Below are positions 25,157 through 34,532 of a DNA stretch of 64,000 nt, piece after piece. The stretch is from Chromatocurvus sp046260765 (lineage in GTDB: Bacteria > Pseudomonadota > Gammaproteobacteria > Pseudomonadales > Halieaceae): NCBI GenBank assembly GCA_046260765.1, contig JBHEOO010000014.1, positions 1-64,000 of the forward strand, in the 5' to 3' direction. Both the position numbers and the translations under genes were made by a program. The notes under the pieces are model-generated. The model ran no database searches and was not told where the DNA came from. It worked only from the letters and a program-made list of their open reading frames with translations. The first letter of the stretch is position 1, and each line of letters begins with the position of its first letter.

Positions 25157-28100
25157 TTACCCGATCCGACCTCTGCGCGGGCCTCTCGCCTGCCAGAGAA
25201 AATAAACGACCGGGACAACGAGCAGGGTGAGGGCGGTAACACTGAGCATGCCGCCTATCATGGGGGCAGCAATGCGTCGGGTAACCTCAGCACCCGTTCC
25301 AGTCCCCAGCATGATCGGTGTGAGCCCGGCGACGGTAGACGCTACCGTCATCGCAATGGGTCTTACCCTCTCAAGTGCACCTTCGATGACCGCGTGCAGC
25401 ACATCCTCGCGCGTGAATAATGCCTGTTCCCGGTCCCTATCCAGCTGACGCATGGACTGTTCCAGGTACAGCACCATCAATATGGCGATTTCAACCGCCA
25501 CACCTGCCAGCGCAACAAACCCCACGGCAGTCGCGATAGACTGGCTATAGCCGAGCAGGTAGAGAAGCCAGTATCCCCCGGCGAGTCCGAGCGGCAGCGT
25601 GCCAAGAACAATAAGCATCGGTACTATGCGCTGGAATATCACAAAAAGCAGCAGGGCGATGATGGCGATGACGGCGGGCACCACCAGCAATAGCCGGTCG
25701 CTTGCGCGCTGCAGCTGTTCGAACTGACCCGACCAGTGGAGGGTATAGCCGGCGGGCAGATCCACCTTTTCTGCCACCACGCGACGCGCACGCTCGACGT
25801 AACCGGCGATGTCGCCGGGCGCGACGTCTACATACACCCAGCCATTCAGGCGTGCGTTTTCCGTGCGGATGACGCCCGGTCCGCTGTCGACGGACAGGGT
25901 CGCGACCTCCGCAAGCGGCAGGTAGGCGCCGCCGGGCGTTATCACCGGGAGCCGGGCCAGCTGTGCCAGACTGTCGCGCACTTCCCTCGCATAGCGCAGG
26001 TTGATGCTGTAGCGTTCGCGCCCTGAAATGACCTGATCCACCTGCATGCCACCGATCCCGGAGGCAATGACATCGTGGACATCAGCGATGTTCAGTCCAT
26101 AGCGGGCGGCTCTATCGCGATCCACGTCGATCGTAATGTAGCGTCCCCCGGTCACTCGCTCGGCGTAGGCAGAGGCGGTTTCCGGGAGAGCCTGCAGCAC
26201 AGTCTCCACGTCCTGCGCTATCCGGTTGATCTGTTCGAGGTCACCGCCGGCGATTTTCACGCCTACCGGTGTCTTGATGCCGGTAGCGAGCATGTCGAGT
26301 CGATTCTTGATGGGCATCAGCCAGGTATTGGTGAGGCTGGGTATCTGCACGCGTGCGTCCAGCTCTGCGCGAATGTCCTCAAGCGTCACGCCCGGCCGCC
26401 ATTGGTCCCGGGGTTTGAGCCTGATGGTGGTCTCGATCATGGTCAGCGGCGCGGGGTCGGTCGCGGTGTCCGCTCTACCGGCCTTGGCGTAGGCGGTTTC
26501 CACCTCCGGTGTCTGCATGATCAGCCGGTTAGTCTGCCCCAGAATCTCGGCCATTTTGCCCGCGGACGCCGCTGGAAAGGCGCTGGGCATGTACAGCAGA
26601 TCGCCTTCATCCAGCTCCGGCATAAACTCACTGCCCAGCTGCGATAGCGGAAACCAGGCGCTGGCCGTGACCAGCAGCGCAAGCACCAGCGTCAGTACCG
26701 GTGCCCGCAGCGCGGCGCCCAGCACGGGTCGGTACACACGGATAAGAAACTGCGTTACCGGATTGCGCGCCGCGGGCCGCAGGCGCCCGCGCGCCAGCAG
26801 GCCAATGAGCACGGGCACCAGCGTGATGGCGAGCAGTGCCGCAGCCGCCATGGCATAGGTCTTGGTGTAGGCCAGTGGACTGAACATGCGGCCTTCCTGT
26901 GCCTCGAGCGCAAAAATCGGTGTAAAGCTCAAGGCGATGATCAGCAGGGAGAAAAACAGCGCCGGACCCACCTCGACTGCCGCGTTGCCGACAATGCGCC
27001 AGCGCTGCTCGGGGTTTTTCGCGGATTCCGGCTCGCGCTCGAGGTGTTTGTGTACGTTCTCCAGCATGACAACCGTGGCGTCGACCATGGCGCCGATGGC
27101 GATGGCGATACCCCCGAGAGACATGATGTTGGCATTGATGCCCTGCAGCCGCATCAGGATAAACGCCATCAGGATGCCCAGCGGCAGGCTCAGGATCACT
27201 ACCAGCGAGGAGCGCAGGTGAAACAGAAAGAGAGCGCATACCAGTGCCACAATGATGAATTCCTCGACGAGGATGCTGCCGAGCGCAGCCACCGCCCTTT
27301 CAATCACGCCTGCGCGGTTGTAAGTCTCGATGATGTCCACGCCCGGTGGCAGGCTGTCCGCGATACTGGCAAGTCGCGCCTTGACGCCGCGAATTGTCGC
27401 CAGTGGATTCTCGCCGTAACGCATCACCACAATGCCGCCGACAGCTTCGCCCTCGCCGTTCAGCTCGCCGATGCCGCGCCGGAGGTCCGGGCCCAGGCGC
27501 ACCGTGGCCAGGTCACCTATCGTTATTGGTGTACCGCCTTCGCGGGTTTTCAGCGGTATTTTGCGCAGGTCATCGATCGATGTGATGTAGCCCGTGGCGC
27601 GGAGCATGTACTCCGCTTCTGCCATTTCGAGCACCCGGGCACCGGTCTCGCGGTTTCCGCGTTCAATGGCCTCGCGGACATTGGCCAGCGTCAGTCCATG
27701 TGCGTGCAAGGCGACCGGATCGACAACGACCTGGTACTGGCGCTGCATACCGCCGATCGCCGCCACTTCGGCGACTCCCGGAACTGTCTGCAGCTCGTAG
27801 CGGATAAACCAGTCCTGCAGTGCGCGAAGGTCACCCAGATCGTGCTCGCCGCTGCGATCCACAAGCGCATACTGATAGACCCAGCCGACACCCGTCGCAT
27901 CCGGCCCCAGGGTTGGACGCGCCGCGGCTGGCAGATCCGCCGCCACCTGATTCAGGTACTCGAGTACTCGCGCCCGTGCCCAGTACAGATCAGTACCGTC
28001 TTCAAACAGGACATAGACAAAGGAGTCGTTGAAAAAGGAGTAGCCGCGCACGGTCACCGCGCCGGGCACTGAGAGCATCGCGCTTGCCAGCGGATAGGTC

Positions 28101-28294
28101 ACCTGGTCCTCCACCACCTGCGGCGCCTGTCCCGGGTAGCTGGTCTTGACGATCACCTGCACGTCGGACAGGTCAGGAATGGCGTCCAGCGGAGTCTGCC
28201 TTGCCGACAGAATGCCCCAGGCGGTGAGCAGCAGTGCCAGCATCAGCACCAGCAGCCGGTTGCCCAGCGACCAGCGTATGATCGCGGCAATCAT
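25157..28294 (-). CDS. cusA: CusA-type Cu(I)/Ag(I) efflux RND pump
   Basis: This 1045-residue inner-membrane RND pump has twelve predicted helices and two large periplasmic loops. The helix-4 motif GAMVDATVVMLENVHKHLE and the methionines in APLTMIETTI and KNRLDMLATGIK match the CusA metal-relay methionines, which favours monovalent copper/silver over CzcA-type divalent metals. It is the last gene of the minus-strand unit; the start overlaps the cusB stop by four bases (ATGA). Substrate assignment comes from motifs, not experiment. Confidence 0.94.
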   Translation of the reverse strand: MIAAIIRWSLGNRLLVLMLALLLTAWGILSARQTPLDAIPDLSDVQVIVKTSYPGQAPQVVEDQVTYPLASAMLSVPGAVTVRGYSFFNDSFVYVLFEDGTDLYWARARVLEYLNQVAADLPAAARPTLGPDATGVGWVYQYALVDRSGEHDLGDLRALQDWFIRYELQTVPGVAEVAAIGGMQRQYQVVVDPVALHAHGLTLANVREAIERGNRETGARVLEMAEAEYMLRATGYITSIDDLRKIPLKTREGGTPITIGDLATVRLGPDLRRGIGELNGEGEAVGGIVVMRYGENPLATIRGVKARLASIADSLPPGVDIIETYNRAGVIERAVAALGSILVEEFIIVALVCALFLFHLRSSLVVILSLPLGILMAFILMRLQGINANIMSLGGIAIAIGAMVDATVVMLENVHKHLEREPESAKNPEQRWRIVGNAAVEVGPALFFSLLIIALSFTPIFALEAQEGRMFSPLAYTKTYAMAAAALLAITLVPVLIGLLARGRLRPAARNPVTQFLIRVYRPVLGAALRAPVLTLVLALLVTASAWFPLSQLGSEFMPELDEGDLLYMPSAFPAASAGKMAEILGQTNRLIMQTPEVETAYAKAGRADTATDPAPLTMIETTIRLKPRDQWRPGVTLEDIRAELDARVQIPSLTNTWLMPIKNRLDMLATGIKTPVGVKIAGGDLEQINRIAQDVETVLQALPETASAYAERVTGGRYITIDVDRDRAARYGLNIADVHDVIASGIGGMQVDQVISGRERYSINLRYAREVRDSLAQLARLPVITPGGAYLPLAEVATLSVDSGPGVIRTENARLNGWVYVDVAPGDIAGYVERARRVVAEKVDLPAGYTLHWSGQFEQLQRASDRLLLVVPAVIAIIALLLFVIFQRIVPMLIVLGTLPLGLAGGYWLLYLLGYSQSIATAVGFVALAGVAVEIAILMVLYLEQSMRQLDRDREQALFTREDVLHAVIEGALERVRPIAMTVASTVAGLTPIMLGTGTGAEVTRRIAAPMIGGMLSVTALTLLVVPVVYFLWQARGPRRGRIG

Positions 28295-29730
28295 ACGTCG
28301 GCTCCATGGTTGTGATGTTCATGGTCCGCGTGCGGATCGGACGGCGGTGCCGGCGGCGCTGCATCGTGGATATGCGGCTCTTCGCCTTGGTCTTCGTGTT
28401 CACCTGGGCCCTCATGTGCACTATGCTCCTCGTGGTCTTCCGGGGGCGAGTGATCTACATGATCGTCGTCGTTTTCCTGTGCCTCTTGATGGTGTTCATG
28501 CTGGTGTTCCTGCTCGCTTCCTTCCATGCGTCGCAGCGCAGGCTCAAGACTGGCTTCAGAGTCGATAAGGAACTGTGCCGAGATCACCACGCTTTCTCCC
28601 TCGCTGAGTCCGCCGATGATTTCCGTGTGCGAATCCGTCACCAGTCCCGTCGACACCTCCGCGGGCTGGAAGCGGCCCTCACCGAGCTCGAGAATCACGC
28701 GCGTAGACCCGCGGCTGCGAATGACCGCTGCATTGGGCACGGCGAGCACGTTCGCGCGCACAGGTCCGCGGAAATCCGCGCGAATGAACTGCCCGGGTCG
28801 CAGTAGACCGTCTGCATTGTCGACTGCAGCACGTACCCGGGCTGTGCGGGTCACATCATCAATGGTCGGATAGATGTAATCGACGACTGCCCGGCGCGTG
28901 GCTGTCTCGCCGCTGAGCGTGCGAAACGCAAGCCCGTCGCCGACGCTGATCTGATCCAGCTGGGAGGGGAACAGCGCTGCCTCGAGCCAGACGCTGCTGA
29001 TATCGGCAAGGCTCATGATAGTGGTTCCCGGCTGCACGTACATGCCCTCGCGGATATTGAGCTCGAGGATAACGCCGTCCTGTGGGGCGCGCTGCTGGTA
29101 AAGGGGCTGCACGCGTCCCGCATCGCGCAGTGCCGTGATCTGTGACGGCAGCATGCCGAGCGCGCGCAGCCGCTCTTCGCCGGCGCGGGCCAGTGGTGTC
29201 CGGTCAGACTTCACGGCCTGGAGATATTCCTCCTGAGCGCTGACCAGGGCGGGTGAATAAATGTCGAAGAGCAGGTCGCCTGCGCGCACGCTGTTTCCCT
29301 CCGCGTTAGCGTGCAGCTTTTCCACCCAGCCCTCAGTGCGAACGTGAATATGGGCAATACGATCGGCATTCGGGCGCACGGCGGCGGGGGCGGTGAATAC
29401 CAGCGAGAGGCTCTCGCGTGTCACGGGAGCATATCTGGCGCCGATGGCGTTCAGCACCTCGGATCTGATGCGCAGGGCACCGTTGCCGTTTTCCCTTTCA
29501 GCGTAGACCGGCACGAGGTCCATGCCCATGGGCGATTTGCCGGGTTTGTCCCGCCTGTAGCCCGGATCCATGGGGGCAACCCAGTAGAGAATGGCGTCCT
29601 TGTCGCCTGCCCCGGGCTTCGTGCTGCCCGCGTCCTGGTTCATGGTCATGGGTGTCAGCCACCAGCCGAGTACGACGCCACACAGCAGCGCGATAATGGC
29701 AGTCACCAGGATTCCCTGTCTGGCACTCAT
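28291..29730 (-). CDS. cusB: CusB-type periplasmic adaptor with histidine-rich C-terminal tail
   Basis: This 479-residue membrane-fusion protein has an N-terminal membrane anchor (ITAIIALLCGVVLGWWLTPM) and a heavy-metal-binding motif YWVAPMDPGYRRDKPGKSPM then GMDLVP. The lipoyl/hairpin region and beta-barrel domains follow. The last 70 or so residues, starting at EQEHQHEHH, form an acidic His-rich tail that ends HADHEHHNHGADV. Typical CusB proteins lack this tail; some relatives carry a fused CusF instead. It probably buffers or captures metal in the periplasm. Both ends overlap neighbours by four bases. Confidence 0.93.
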   Translation of the reverse strand: MSARQGILVTAIIALLCGVVLGWWLTPMTMNQDAGSTKPGAGDKDAILYWVAPMDPGYRRDKPGKSPMGMDLVPVYAERENGNGALRIRSEVLNAIGARYAPVTRESLSLVFTAPAAVRPNADRIAHIHVRTEGWVEKLHANAEGNSVRAGDLLFDIYSPALVSAQEEYLQAVKSDRTPLARAGEERLRALGMLPSQITALRDAGRVQPLYQQRAPQDGVILELNIREGMYVQPGTTIMSLADISSVWLEAALFPSQLDQISVGDGLAFRTLSGETATRRAVVDYIYPTIDDVTRTARVRAAVDNADGLLRPGQFIRADFRGPVRANVLAVPNAAVIRSRGSTRVILELGEGRFQPAEVSTGLVTDSHTEIIGGLSEGESVVISAQFLIDSEASLEPALRRMEGSEQEHQHEHHQEAQENDDDHVDHSPPEDHEEHSAHEGPGEHEDQGEEPHIHDAAPPAPPSDPHADHEHHNHGADV

Positions 29731-31001
29731 TGCTCTTCTCCAGCAAGGTAAGTGAGTCGCGACCAGGCAATACCCCGGTCCCTCGCCAGCTCGAGTCGGG
29801 TCAGCTGGACATTCAGCTGTGCCAGCTGTGCCCGGATCAGTTCGGCAAAGTCGGTCTGGCCGCTGGCATAGGTGGAGACGGATGCCTCCGCGGTCTGGCG
29901 CGCCCGTTCCTCAACGACACGCTGATAGAGTGTCATCCGCCGCGACAGATGCTCCCAGTCCGATAATTCCCGCTGCAATTGTGCGTTCAGATCCATCAGC
30001 AGGGCATGGCGGTCCAGCTTTTCGGCGCTCTCGGTACGCAGTGCTGCGAGGCGACGTCGGTCCTGCCGTTTATCGGTGAACAGCGGCATGGATACACCGA
30101 AGCCTATGCTGGCGAAGTCGCTGCGTTCTGTGCGGATGCCGTAACCGGCCTGGATGGAGAAAGCCGGACGGTAGCTGGCTTCGGCGATCTCAACGCCAGA
30201 CCGTGAAGCCTCTATTCGGGCGTCCAGTGCCTGCACCAGCGGGTGCCCGGTCAGTCGACCCTGCAGTGCATCACCGTCAGTCAGGGCCGTGAATTCGGGC
30301 AGCGCGTCGGGTAGTGTGGCATGGGCATCTTCGCCGATGCGACGCGCAAGCCGTGCTCGGAAACCCTCAGCCTGCTGTTGGTGGGCACTGAGCTGGTCGC
30401 GCAGAAGGTCCAGCTCCAGCTCCGTGCGCAGCATGTCCTGGGCGTGCAGACGCCCGGTAGCGAAGCGCGCTGACAGCGAATCCAGCAGTTCGACCACAGC
30501 GCGTATACTGTCTTCCAGCACTGCCTGGGCACGGCTGTGGTAGAAGAGGTTCAGCCACGCCTCACGGGTGGCCAGGACGATATCCCTCTTCCGTGCCAGA
30601 CGCTGTGCGCCTTGCTCCCGGGACTGCGCAGCGCGCTGCTGGCCGCGAAGAGCCAGCGTATTCCCGGCGGGAAACTCCTGGCTCAGGCCGAGGGTGATCT
30701 GGGTCATGTCAGCGCCATCAAGCGCGGGCGAATCCACGGGGACGTTGGCGAGCCCCGATGTGAACCTGGGGTCGGGAAGCTGTGCGTCCGCCACAGCGGC
30801 GTGAGTGAGCGCTTCGGCGCGGGCCGACCGACTTGCCAGTGCCGGCTCATCCGCCGTGCGTGCAAGTCGCACTGCTGCGTCGAGGGTCAGCAGTCCGTCG
30901 GGCAGGTCCGCGGATGCACTCGCCGGGAGCAGGAATACTGCGAGCAAAAAGAAGGCCATCTGTTGCCAGGCCGCTTGCCGATCGTGGTGGGGGTTGTTCA
31001 C
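29727..31001 (-). CDS. cusC: CusC/TolC-family outer membrane factor
   Basis: This 424-residue protein has a signal peptide (MAFFLLAVFLLPASASA) and the paired alpha-helical hairpins of outer membrane efflux proteins, such as the repeated coiled-coil segments around QQQAEGFRARLARRIGED and GQTDFAELIRAQLAQLNVQ. It should supply the exit duct for CusBA. The start is uncertain: GTG 31001 has GGAGG about eleven bases upstream, ATG 31049 would add 16 basic residues. The stop overlaps cusB. Confidence 0.9.
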   Translation of the reverse strand: MNNPHHDRQAAWQQMAFFLLAVFLLPASASADLPDGLLTLDAAVRLARTADEPALASRSARAEALTHAAVADAQLPDPRFTSGLANVPVDSPALDGADMTQITLGLSQEFPAGNTLALRGQQRAAQSREQGAQRLARKRDIVLATREAWLNLFYHSRAQAVLEDSIRAVVELLDSLSARFATGRLHAQDMLRTELELDLLRDQLSAHQQQAEGFRARLARRIGEDAHATLPDALPEFTALTDGDALQGRLTGHPLVQALDARIEASRSGVEIAEASYRPAFSIQAGYGIRTERSDFASIGFGVSMPLFTDKRQDRRRLAALRTESAEKLDRHALLMDLNAQLQRELSDWEHLSRRMTLYQRVVEERARQTAEASVSTYASGQTDFAELIRAQLAQLNVQLTRLELARDRGIAWSRLTYLAGEEQ

Positions 31002-31069
31002 TGGCTGTTTCTCCTCCGTTGGGCGGGACAGGCGACGCCCATGCGTCACCTCGCGTAGCGGAGGCAGAC

Positions 31070-31447
31070 TTATTCGTTGAAGGTGACCAGTATCAGGTGT
31101 CTGCGCGGACCATCCCGGGCTGGCGGAGGGCCAGTCGCGCCGGTTTGCAGGCGGGCAGGGCGCTCTCTCGTCGCAATCCCAAAGGGCTGCAATATCGCGG
31201 TATTGTCTGCGCCGCTATCGTTCCTTGGCTTGTCAGCCGGGTTCAGGCTGTCGCAGCCATCAGGGCCGCTGGCCTCGTGGCAGGGCTCCGGTTGACAGTG
31301 TGGGCAGTCATGAACGCCGATCGTGTCTGGTGTCTCTGCCAGCGCCATGGCGCAGGGCGTCGTGGCGGCCAGGATCACTGTCGTGCAGAACGCGACCAAC
31401 ACCCAGTGGAGCCGGCGACGCGAGCTGATGGTGTGATTGTGAATCAT
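31070..31447 (-). CDS. Small exported Cys/His-rich protein at the head of the cus operon
   Basis: From ATG 31447 the product has 125 residues: a basic N terminus, one hydrophobic export segment (WVLVAFCTTVILAATTPCAMA), then HDCPHCQPEPCHEASG with clustered Cys and His, and a low-complexity end HLILVTFNE. It resembles in layout, though not in certain homology, the small unnamed proteins that precede czc/cus genes in other proteobacteria. Position suggests a periplasmic metal-binding or sensing role. A start at 31486 is also possible. No ribosome binding site is evident; TATACC lies seven bases before this ATG. Confidence 0.6.
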   Translation of the reverse strand: MIHNHTISSRRRLHWVLVAFCTTVILAATTPCAMALAETPDTIGVHDCPHCQPEPCHEASGPDGCDSLNPADKPRNDSGADNTAILQPFGIATRERPARLQTGATGPPPARDGPRRHLILVTFNE

Positions 31448-31530
31448 GGCAGGGGTATACGCTGATGCCTCGCCGCACGCAAGCAATCAATGTGCCCTTG
31501 TGCGGGAGAGCGTTGCCAGACGCCTGGGCG

Positions 31531-31998
31531 CTACTGCATTGCGCGCAGCATCCAGGCGGTCTTCTCATGTACCCGCATGCGGTCTGAAATCAGTGCGGCC
31601 GACGATTCGTCTTCGGCTTTCTGTGCAATTTTCAGGGCGTCTCGGCAGGTCTTTACCACCTGCTCGTGGCCTCGGGTGAGAATTGCCGTCATTTCGCCGG
31701 CACCCGGCACGTTCTCAACTTCTTCAATCGAGCTCAGGCCCGCGAAGGCCTTGTAGGTGCCCGGTGCGATCACACCCAGCGTGCGTATGCGCTCTGCGAT
31801 GTCGTCCACTGCCACCGCCAGCTCCGTGTAATGCTCTTCAAACATCAGGTGAAGTTCGCGGAACTGCGGTCCGGTCACGTTCCAGTGAAAGTTGTGCGTC
31901 TGAAGATACAGGGTGTAGGAATCGGCGAGCAGACACTTGAGCTTCTCGGCCACGTCCGTTCGGTTTTTCTTGCTGATGCCTATGTCGACCTTGGCCAT
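31531..31998 (-). CDS. dps: Dps-family ferritin-like DNA-protecting protein
   Basis: This 155-residue protein contains YTLYLQTHNFHWNVTGPQFRELHLMFEEHY..D, the Dps ferroxidase-site signature with its His and acidic residues, plus VAVDDIAERIRTLG. Dps dodecamers oxidise iron with peroxide and shield DNA. ATG 31998 is preceded by GAGGAG and fits the family start; a longer in-frame extension to 32094 includes repeated KQSH segments and has no such support. An AATATA box near 32098 on the opposite face may be part of its promoter. Confidence 0.93.
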   Translation of the reverse strand: MAKVDIGISKKNRTDVAEKLKCLLADSYTLYLQTHNFHWNVTGPQFRELHLMFEEHYTELAVAVDDIAERIRTLGVIAPGTYKAFAGLSSIEEVENVPGAGEMTAILTRGHEQVVKTCRDALKIAQKAEDESSAALISDRMRVHEKTAWMLRAMQ

Positions 31999-32204
31999 AT
32001 TGTGAGCTCCTCTTTGTTTAATGTGGGATTGTTTTACCTGCGAGTGTCTCGCATGCGACTGCTTTACTGGCGACACATTGCGTTCTTCTACCACTACAAT
32101 ATACGATCCTGGCGGTTAATCTGCCCATGACATTTTCCCTCGGTGATCATCGGTTTAAGCGATGCGAGCGCGGTCCGCAGAAGATGCAGGCAAAGCCCAG
32201 GGAA

Positions 32205-32558
32205 TCAGTCGGGGCGCTCTCGCTTCGTCGCGCACTGTATGCACAGCGTCGCAGCGGGATCGGTTTCCAGCCGGGGCCGGGCGATTTCTTCGTCACAGTC
32301 CAGGCAATAACCATAGTCGCCGCTGTCGATACGCGACAGCGCCGTTGCTACACGGCGAAGAAGCAGTTCGCGGCGACGCTTTGACTCGAGCGCCATTGCC
32401 TGGCCCTGCATGGCGTCCATGCGCGAGAGGCGTCCCACGCTTGCCTGATCCAGCTGCACGGGCTGGCTTGCTTCGCGGGAGCTTTCTGCGGTGTCCAGCA
32501 GTTCATGCCTGAGTTGTTCGAGCCGCTTGCGAAACACGGCTGCCTCGGTTTCATTCAT
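32205..32558 (-). CDS. DksA/TraR-family zinc finger protein
   Basis: This 117-residue protein has a helical N-terminal half and a C-terminal C4 zinc finger (YCLDCDEEIARPRLETDP with CIQC). It has the DksA/TraR fold but is shorter than DksA itself (about 150 residues), and the coiled-coil tip lacks an obvious DxxDxA motif. It may act on RNA polymerase as a DksA-like modulator, though this is unproven for short members. It is a single gene upstream of dps on the same strand. Confidence 0.85.
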   Translation of the reverse strand: MNETEAAVFRKRLEQLRHELLDTAESSREASQPVQLDQASVGRLSRMDAMQGQAMALESKRRRELLLRRVATALSRIDSGDYGYCLDCDEEIARPRLETDPAATLCIQCATKRERPD

Positions 32559-32683
32559 GTGGACGGGTTCCCCGGAATGGGCGTTGAACGAAGGTCAATT
32601 GTGTCACACCATAGAAAGAGTTGCCGGTTTGAGCGGCAGCACGTCTGGATAGCTCCCCTGCGGAGCGCGGGAGCGACCTGACA

Positions 32684-33313
32684 GTGTATTACGGCGAGCG
32701 TCTCAACAGCATCAGTCACCTGGTCGGTGCAGTCCTTGCTCTGGTGGGCTTCGGTGCACTGTTAACGGTAGCGTTGCAGAGTGGCGAGCTGTCCAGCGTT
32801 GTCGCATTCAGTATCTACGGTGGCACCCTGGTTCTGCTCTACACGAGTTCGACGCTTTATCACAGCTTTCGTCCGCCTGAGTTAAAGCGCTTTTTCAAAG
32901 TGCTGGACCATATTTCCATCTACCTGTTGATTGCCGGCACCTACACACCCTTCATGTGGGTCAGCGTCGGCGAGGGGCCTGCCCTGCGGATTCTCGCTTT
33001 CGTCTGGGCGATGGCGGTGCTCGGGACGCTGTCCGAGCTGTTTTTGCGCGGCCGGGCAGTCAAGATCACTCAGGTGGCGGCGTATCTCGGCATGGGCTGG
33101 GCCTGTTCGCTGGATTTCGCAGGCCTGCGGGCGGCACTGCCCGAGGCCGGTTTCTGGTGGCTGGTCACCGGCGGTATTGCCTACACGACCGGCGTGGTGT
33201 TTTACGTCGCCGACAAACTGCAGAAACTCAATCACGCTCACGGTATCTGGCACTTTTTCGTTCTTGTCGGTTCGGTGTGCCACTTTATTGCCGTGATCAG
33301 GTATGTACGCTAG
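32684..33313 (+). CDS. TrhA/hemolysin III family membrane protein
   Basis: This 209-residue protein has seven hydrophobic segments and the family motifs ERLNSISHLVGAVLA, YTSSTLYHS, DHISIYLLIAGTYTPF and HFFVLVGSVCHFIAV, whose His and Asp residues form the PAQR-type metal site. Bacterial relatives influence membrane energetics and fluidity; cytolysis is not generally shown. The start is GTG at 32684. Confidence 0.9.
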   Translation: MYYGERLNSISHLVGAVLALVGFGALLTVALQSGELSSVVAFSIYGGTLVLLYTSSTLYHSFRPPELKRFFKVLDHISIYLLIAGTYTPFMWVSVGEGPALRILAFVWAMAVLGTLSELFLRGRAVKITQVAAYLGMGWACSLDFAGLRAALPEAGFWWLVTGGIAYTTGVVFYVADKLQKLNHAHGIWHFFVLVGSVCHFIAVIRYVR

Positions 33314-33435
33314 CTGGGTGCATCTGCGCTGTGGTTGCCTGTCCGGCGCGTTTCCATGGCAGCGAGGCGCAATCCGGTTGACTCGCTGATTGTCTTCCAG
33401 CAGGGTCGCTCATCGACAACGTAGCAGGAGGACCC

Positions 33436-34215
33436 ATGTTCGGTGCGATTGCCGGCGATATCGTAGGTTCTGTGTACGAGCGAACGCCCATGAAGCGTAA
33501 GGACTTTCCTCTGTTCCATCCGCAGGGGCGATTCACTGACGACAGCGTGCTGACGGTTGCTGTCGCGCGCGCCTTGCTCGAGGACGGTGACTATCGGCGC
33601 TGGGTGTGGGAATACGCCCATCGTTACCCGGATGCGGGCTACGGCGCCTCATTCATTCACTGGCTGCACACCGATGGCGGTAAGCCCTACAACAGCTGGG
33701 GTAACGGCTCTGCCATGCGTGTCAGCGCCGTCGGCTATGCCTTTGATACGCCGGAACGGGTGCTCCAGGAATCGGCGGCCTGTGCCGGGATAACCCACAA
33801 CCACCCGGAGGGTATCAAGGGTGCCCAGGCTGTCGCCCTCGCGGTATATCTGGCGAGACAGGGCGTCTCCAAAGCCGCGCTGCGGGAAGAGATATCCAGG
33901 CGTTTCGGGTATCGCCTCGACAGGAGTGTGGATGCCATAAGACCCATGTACCGTTTTGATGTCTCCTGTCAGGGCTCTGTGCCCGAGGCCATCATTGCCT
34001 TTCTCGACGCCAGTGATTACGAGGATGCGGTGCGCAATGCCGTGTCATTGGGTGGTGACAGTGACACCCAGGCCTGCATAGCGGGTGCCATCGCGGAAGC
34101 CTTTTATGGTTCCGTGCCTTCCTCGATTGAAAAAGAAGTCAGCCGGTATCTCACCGACGATCTCCTGCAGGTGGCCCGTGCCTTTCGCGACCACTTCATC
34201 ATGTCGAGGACCTGA
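33436..34215 (+). CDS. ADP-ribosylglycohydrolase family protein
   Basis: This 259-residue protein has GAIAGDIVGSVYE, RFTDDSVLTVAVARALL and LGGDSDTQACIAGAIAEAFYG. The TDDS and DSDTQ motifs bind the two Mg ions of DraG/ARH enzymes that remove ADP-ribose from proteins or nucleic acids. No DraT or ADP-ribosyltransferase lies nearby, so the substrate is open. AGGAGG at 33426-33431 is a strong ribosome binding site. Confidence 0.9.
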   Translation: MFGAIAGDIVGSVYERTPMKRKDFPLFHPQGRFTDDSVLTVAVARALLEDGDYRRWVWEYAHRYPDAGYGASFIHWLHTDGGKPYNSWGNGSAMRVSAVGYAFDTPERVLQESAACAGITHNHPEGIKGAQAVALAVYLARQGVSKAALREEISRRFGYRLDRSVDAIRPMYRFDVSCQGSVPEAIIAFLDASDYEDAVRNAVSLGGDSDTQACIAGAIAEAFYGSVPSSIEKEVSRYLTDDLLQVARAFRDHFIMSRT

Positions 34216-34532
34216 GCGGCGCAGTAACGTCCGTCGCGGCCGTCAAACCATCTACCAATAGGTCAGGTAACACTTTTCCAGGCGAGGTGTGCCGCAACGC
34301 TCTGTTGTCATCGCCCGGTTTAAAAAATAAAAAAGTCATCAAAAACAGCAATTTAAATTTAAAGTCCCACTTGACATAAAAAATATGTGTATTTTTCACA
34401 CCTATTCTCTGTGTTTGCGTGATCTGGTTCCGGTATCTGACGGGCAGAAGTGTTACCATATGGCACATAAGGTAACACTTTGAGCTCCGGGAGAACCTGG
34501 CGGCTCCATTAAGTAACGGAGAACAGGAAAAC
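34216..34532. other. 317-base AT-rich spacer with repeated GGTAACACTT
   Basis: Bases 34318-34400 are much richer in A and T than the flanks, and TTGACA occurs at 34373-34378 without a clear matching -10. The sequence GGTAACACTT occurs at 34266-34275 and 34471-34480 and, inverted, at 34448-34457. No coding frame is supported. Confidence 0.6.
34448..34480. repeat. Perfect 10-bp inverted repeat, possible operator
   Basis: AAGTGTTACC (34448-34457) and GGTAACACTT (34471-34480) are exact reverse complements separated by 13 bases. A third copy of the right arm lies 205 bases upstream at 34266-34275. The repeat sits about 50 bases before the small exported-protein gene at 34533. Confidence 0.8.

Noticed and set aside
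27044..28072. 342-codon plus-strand frame inside cusA
   Set aside because: It is antisense to conserved RND motifs and its product is low-complexity with no family features.
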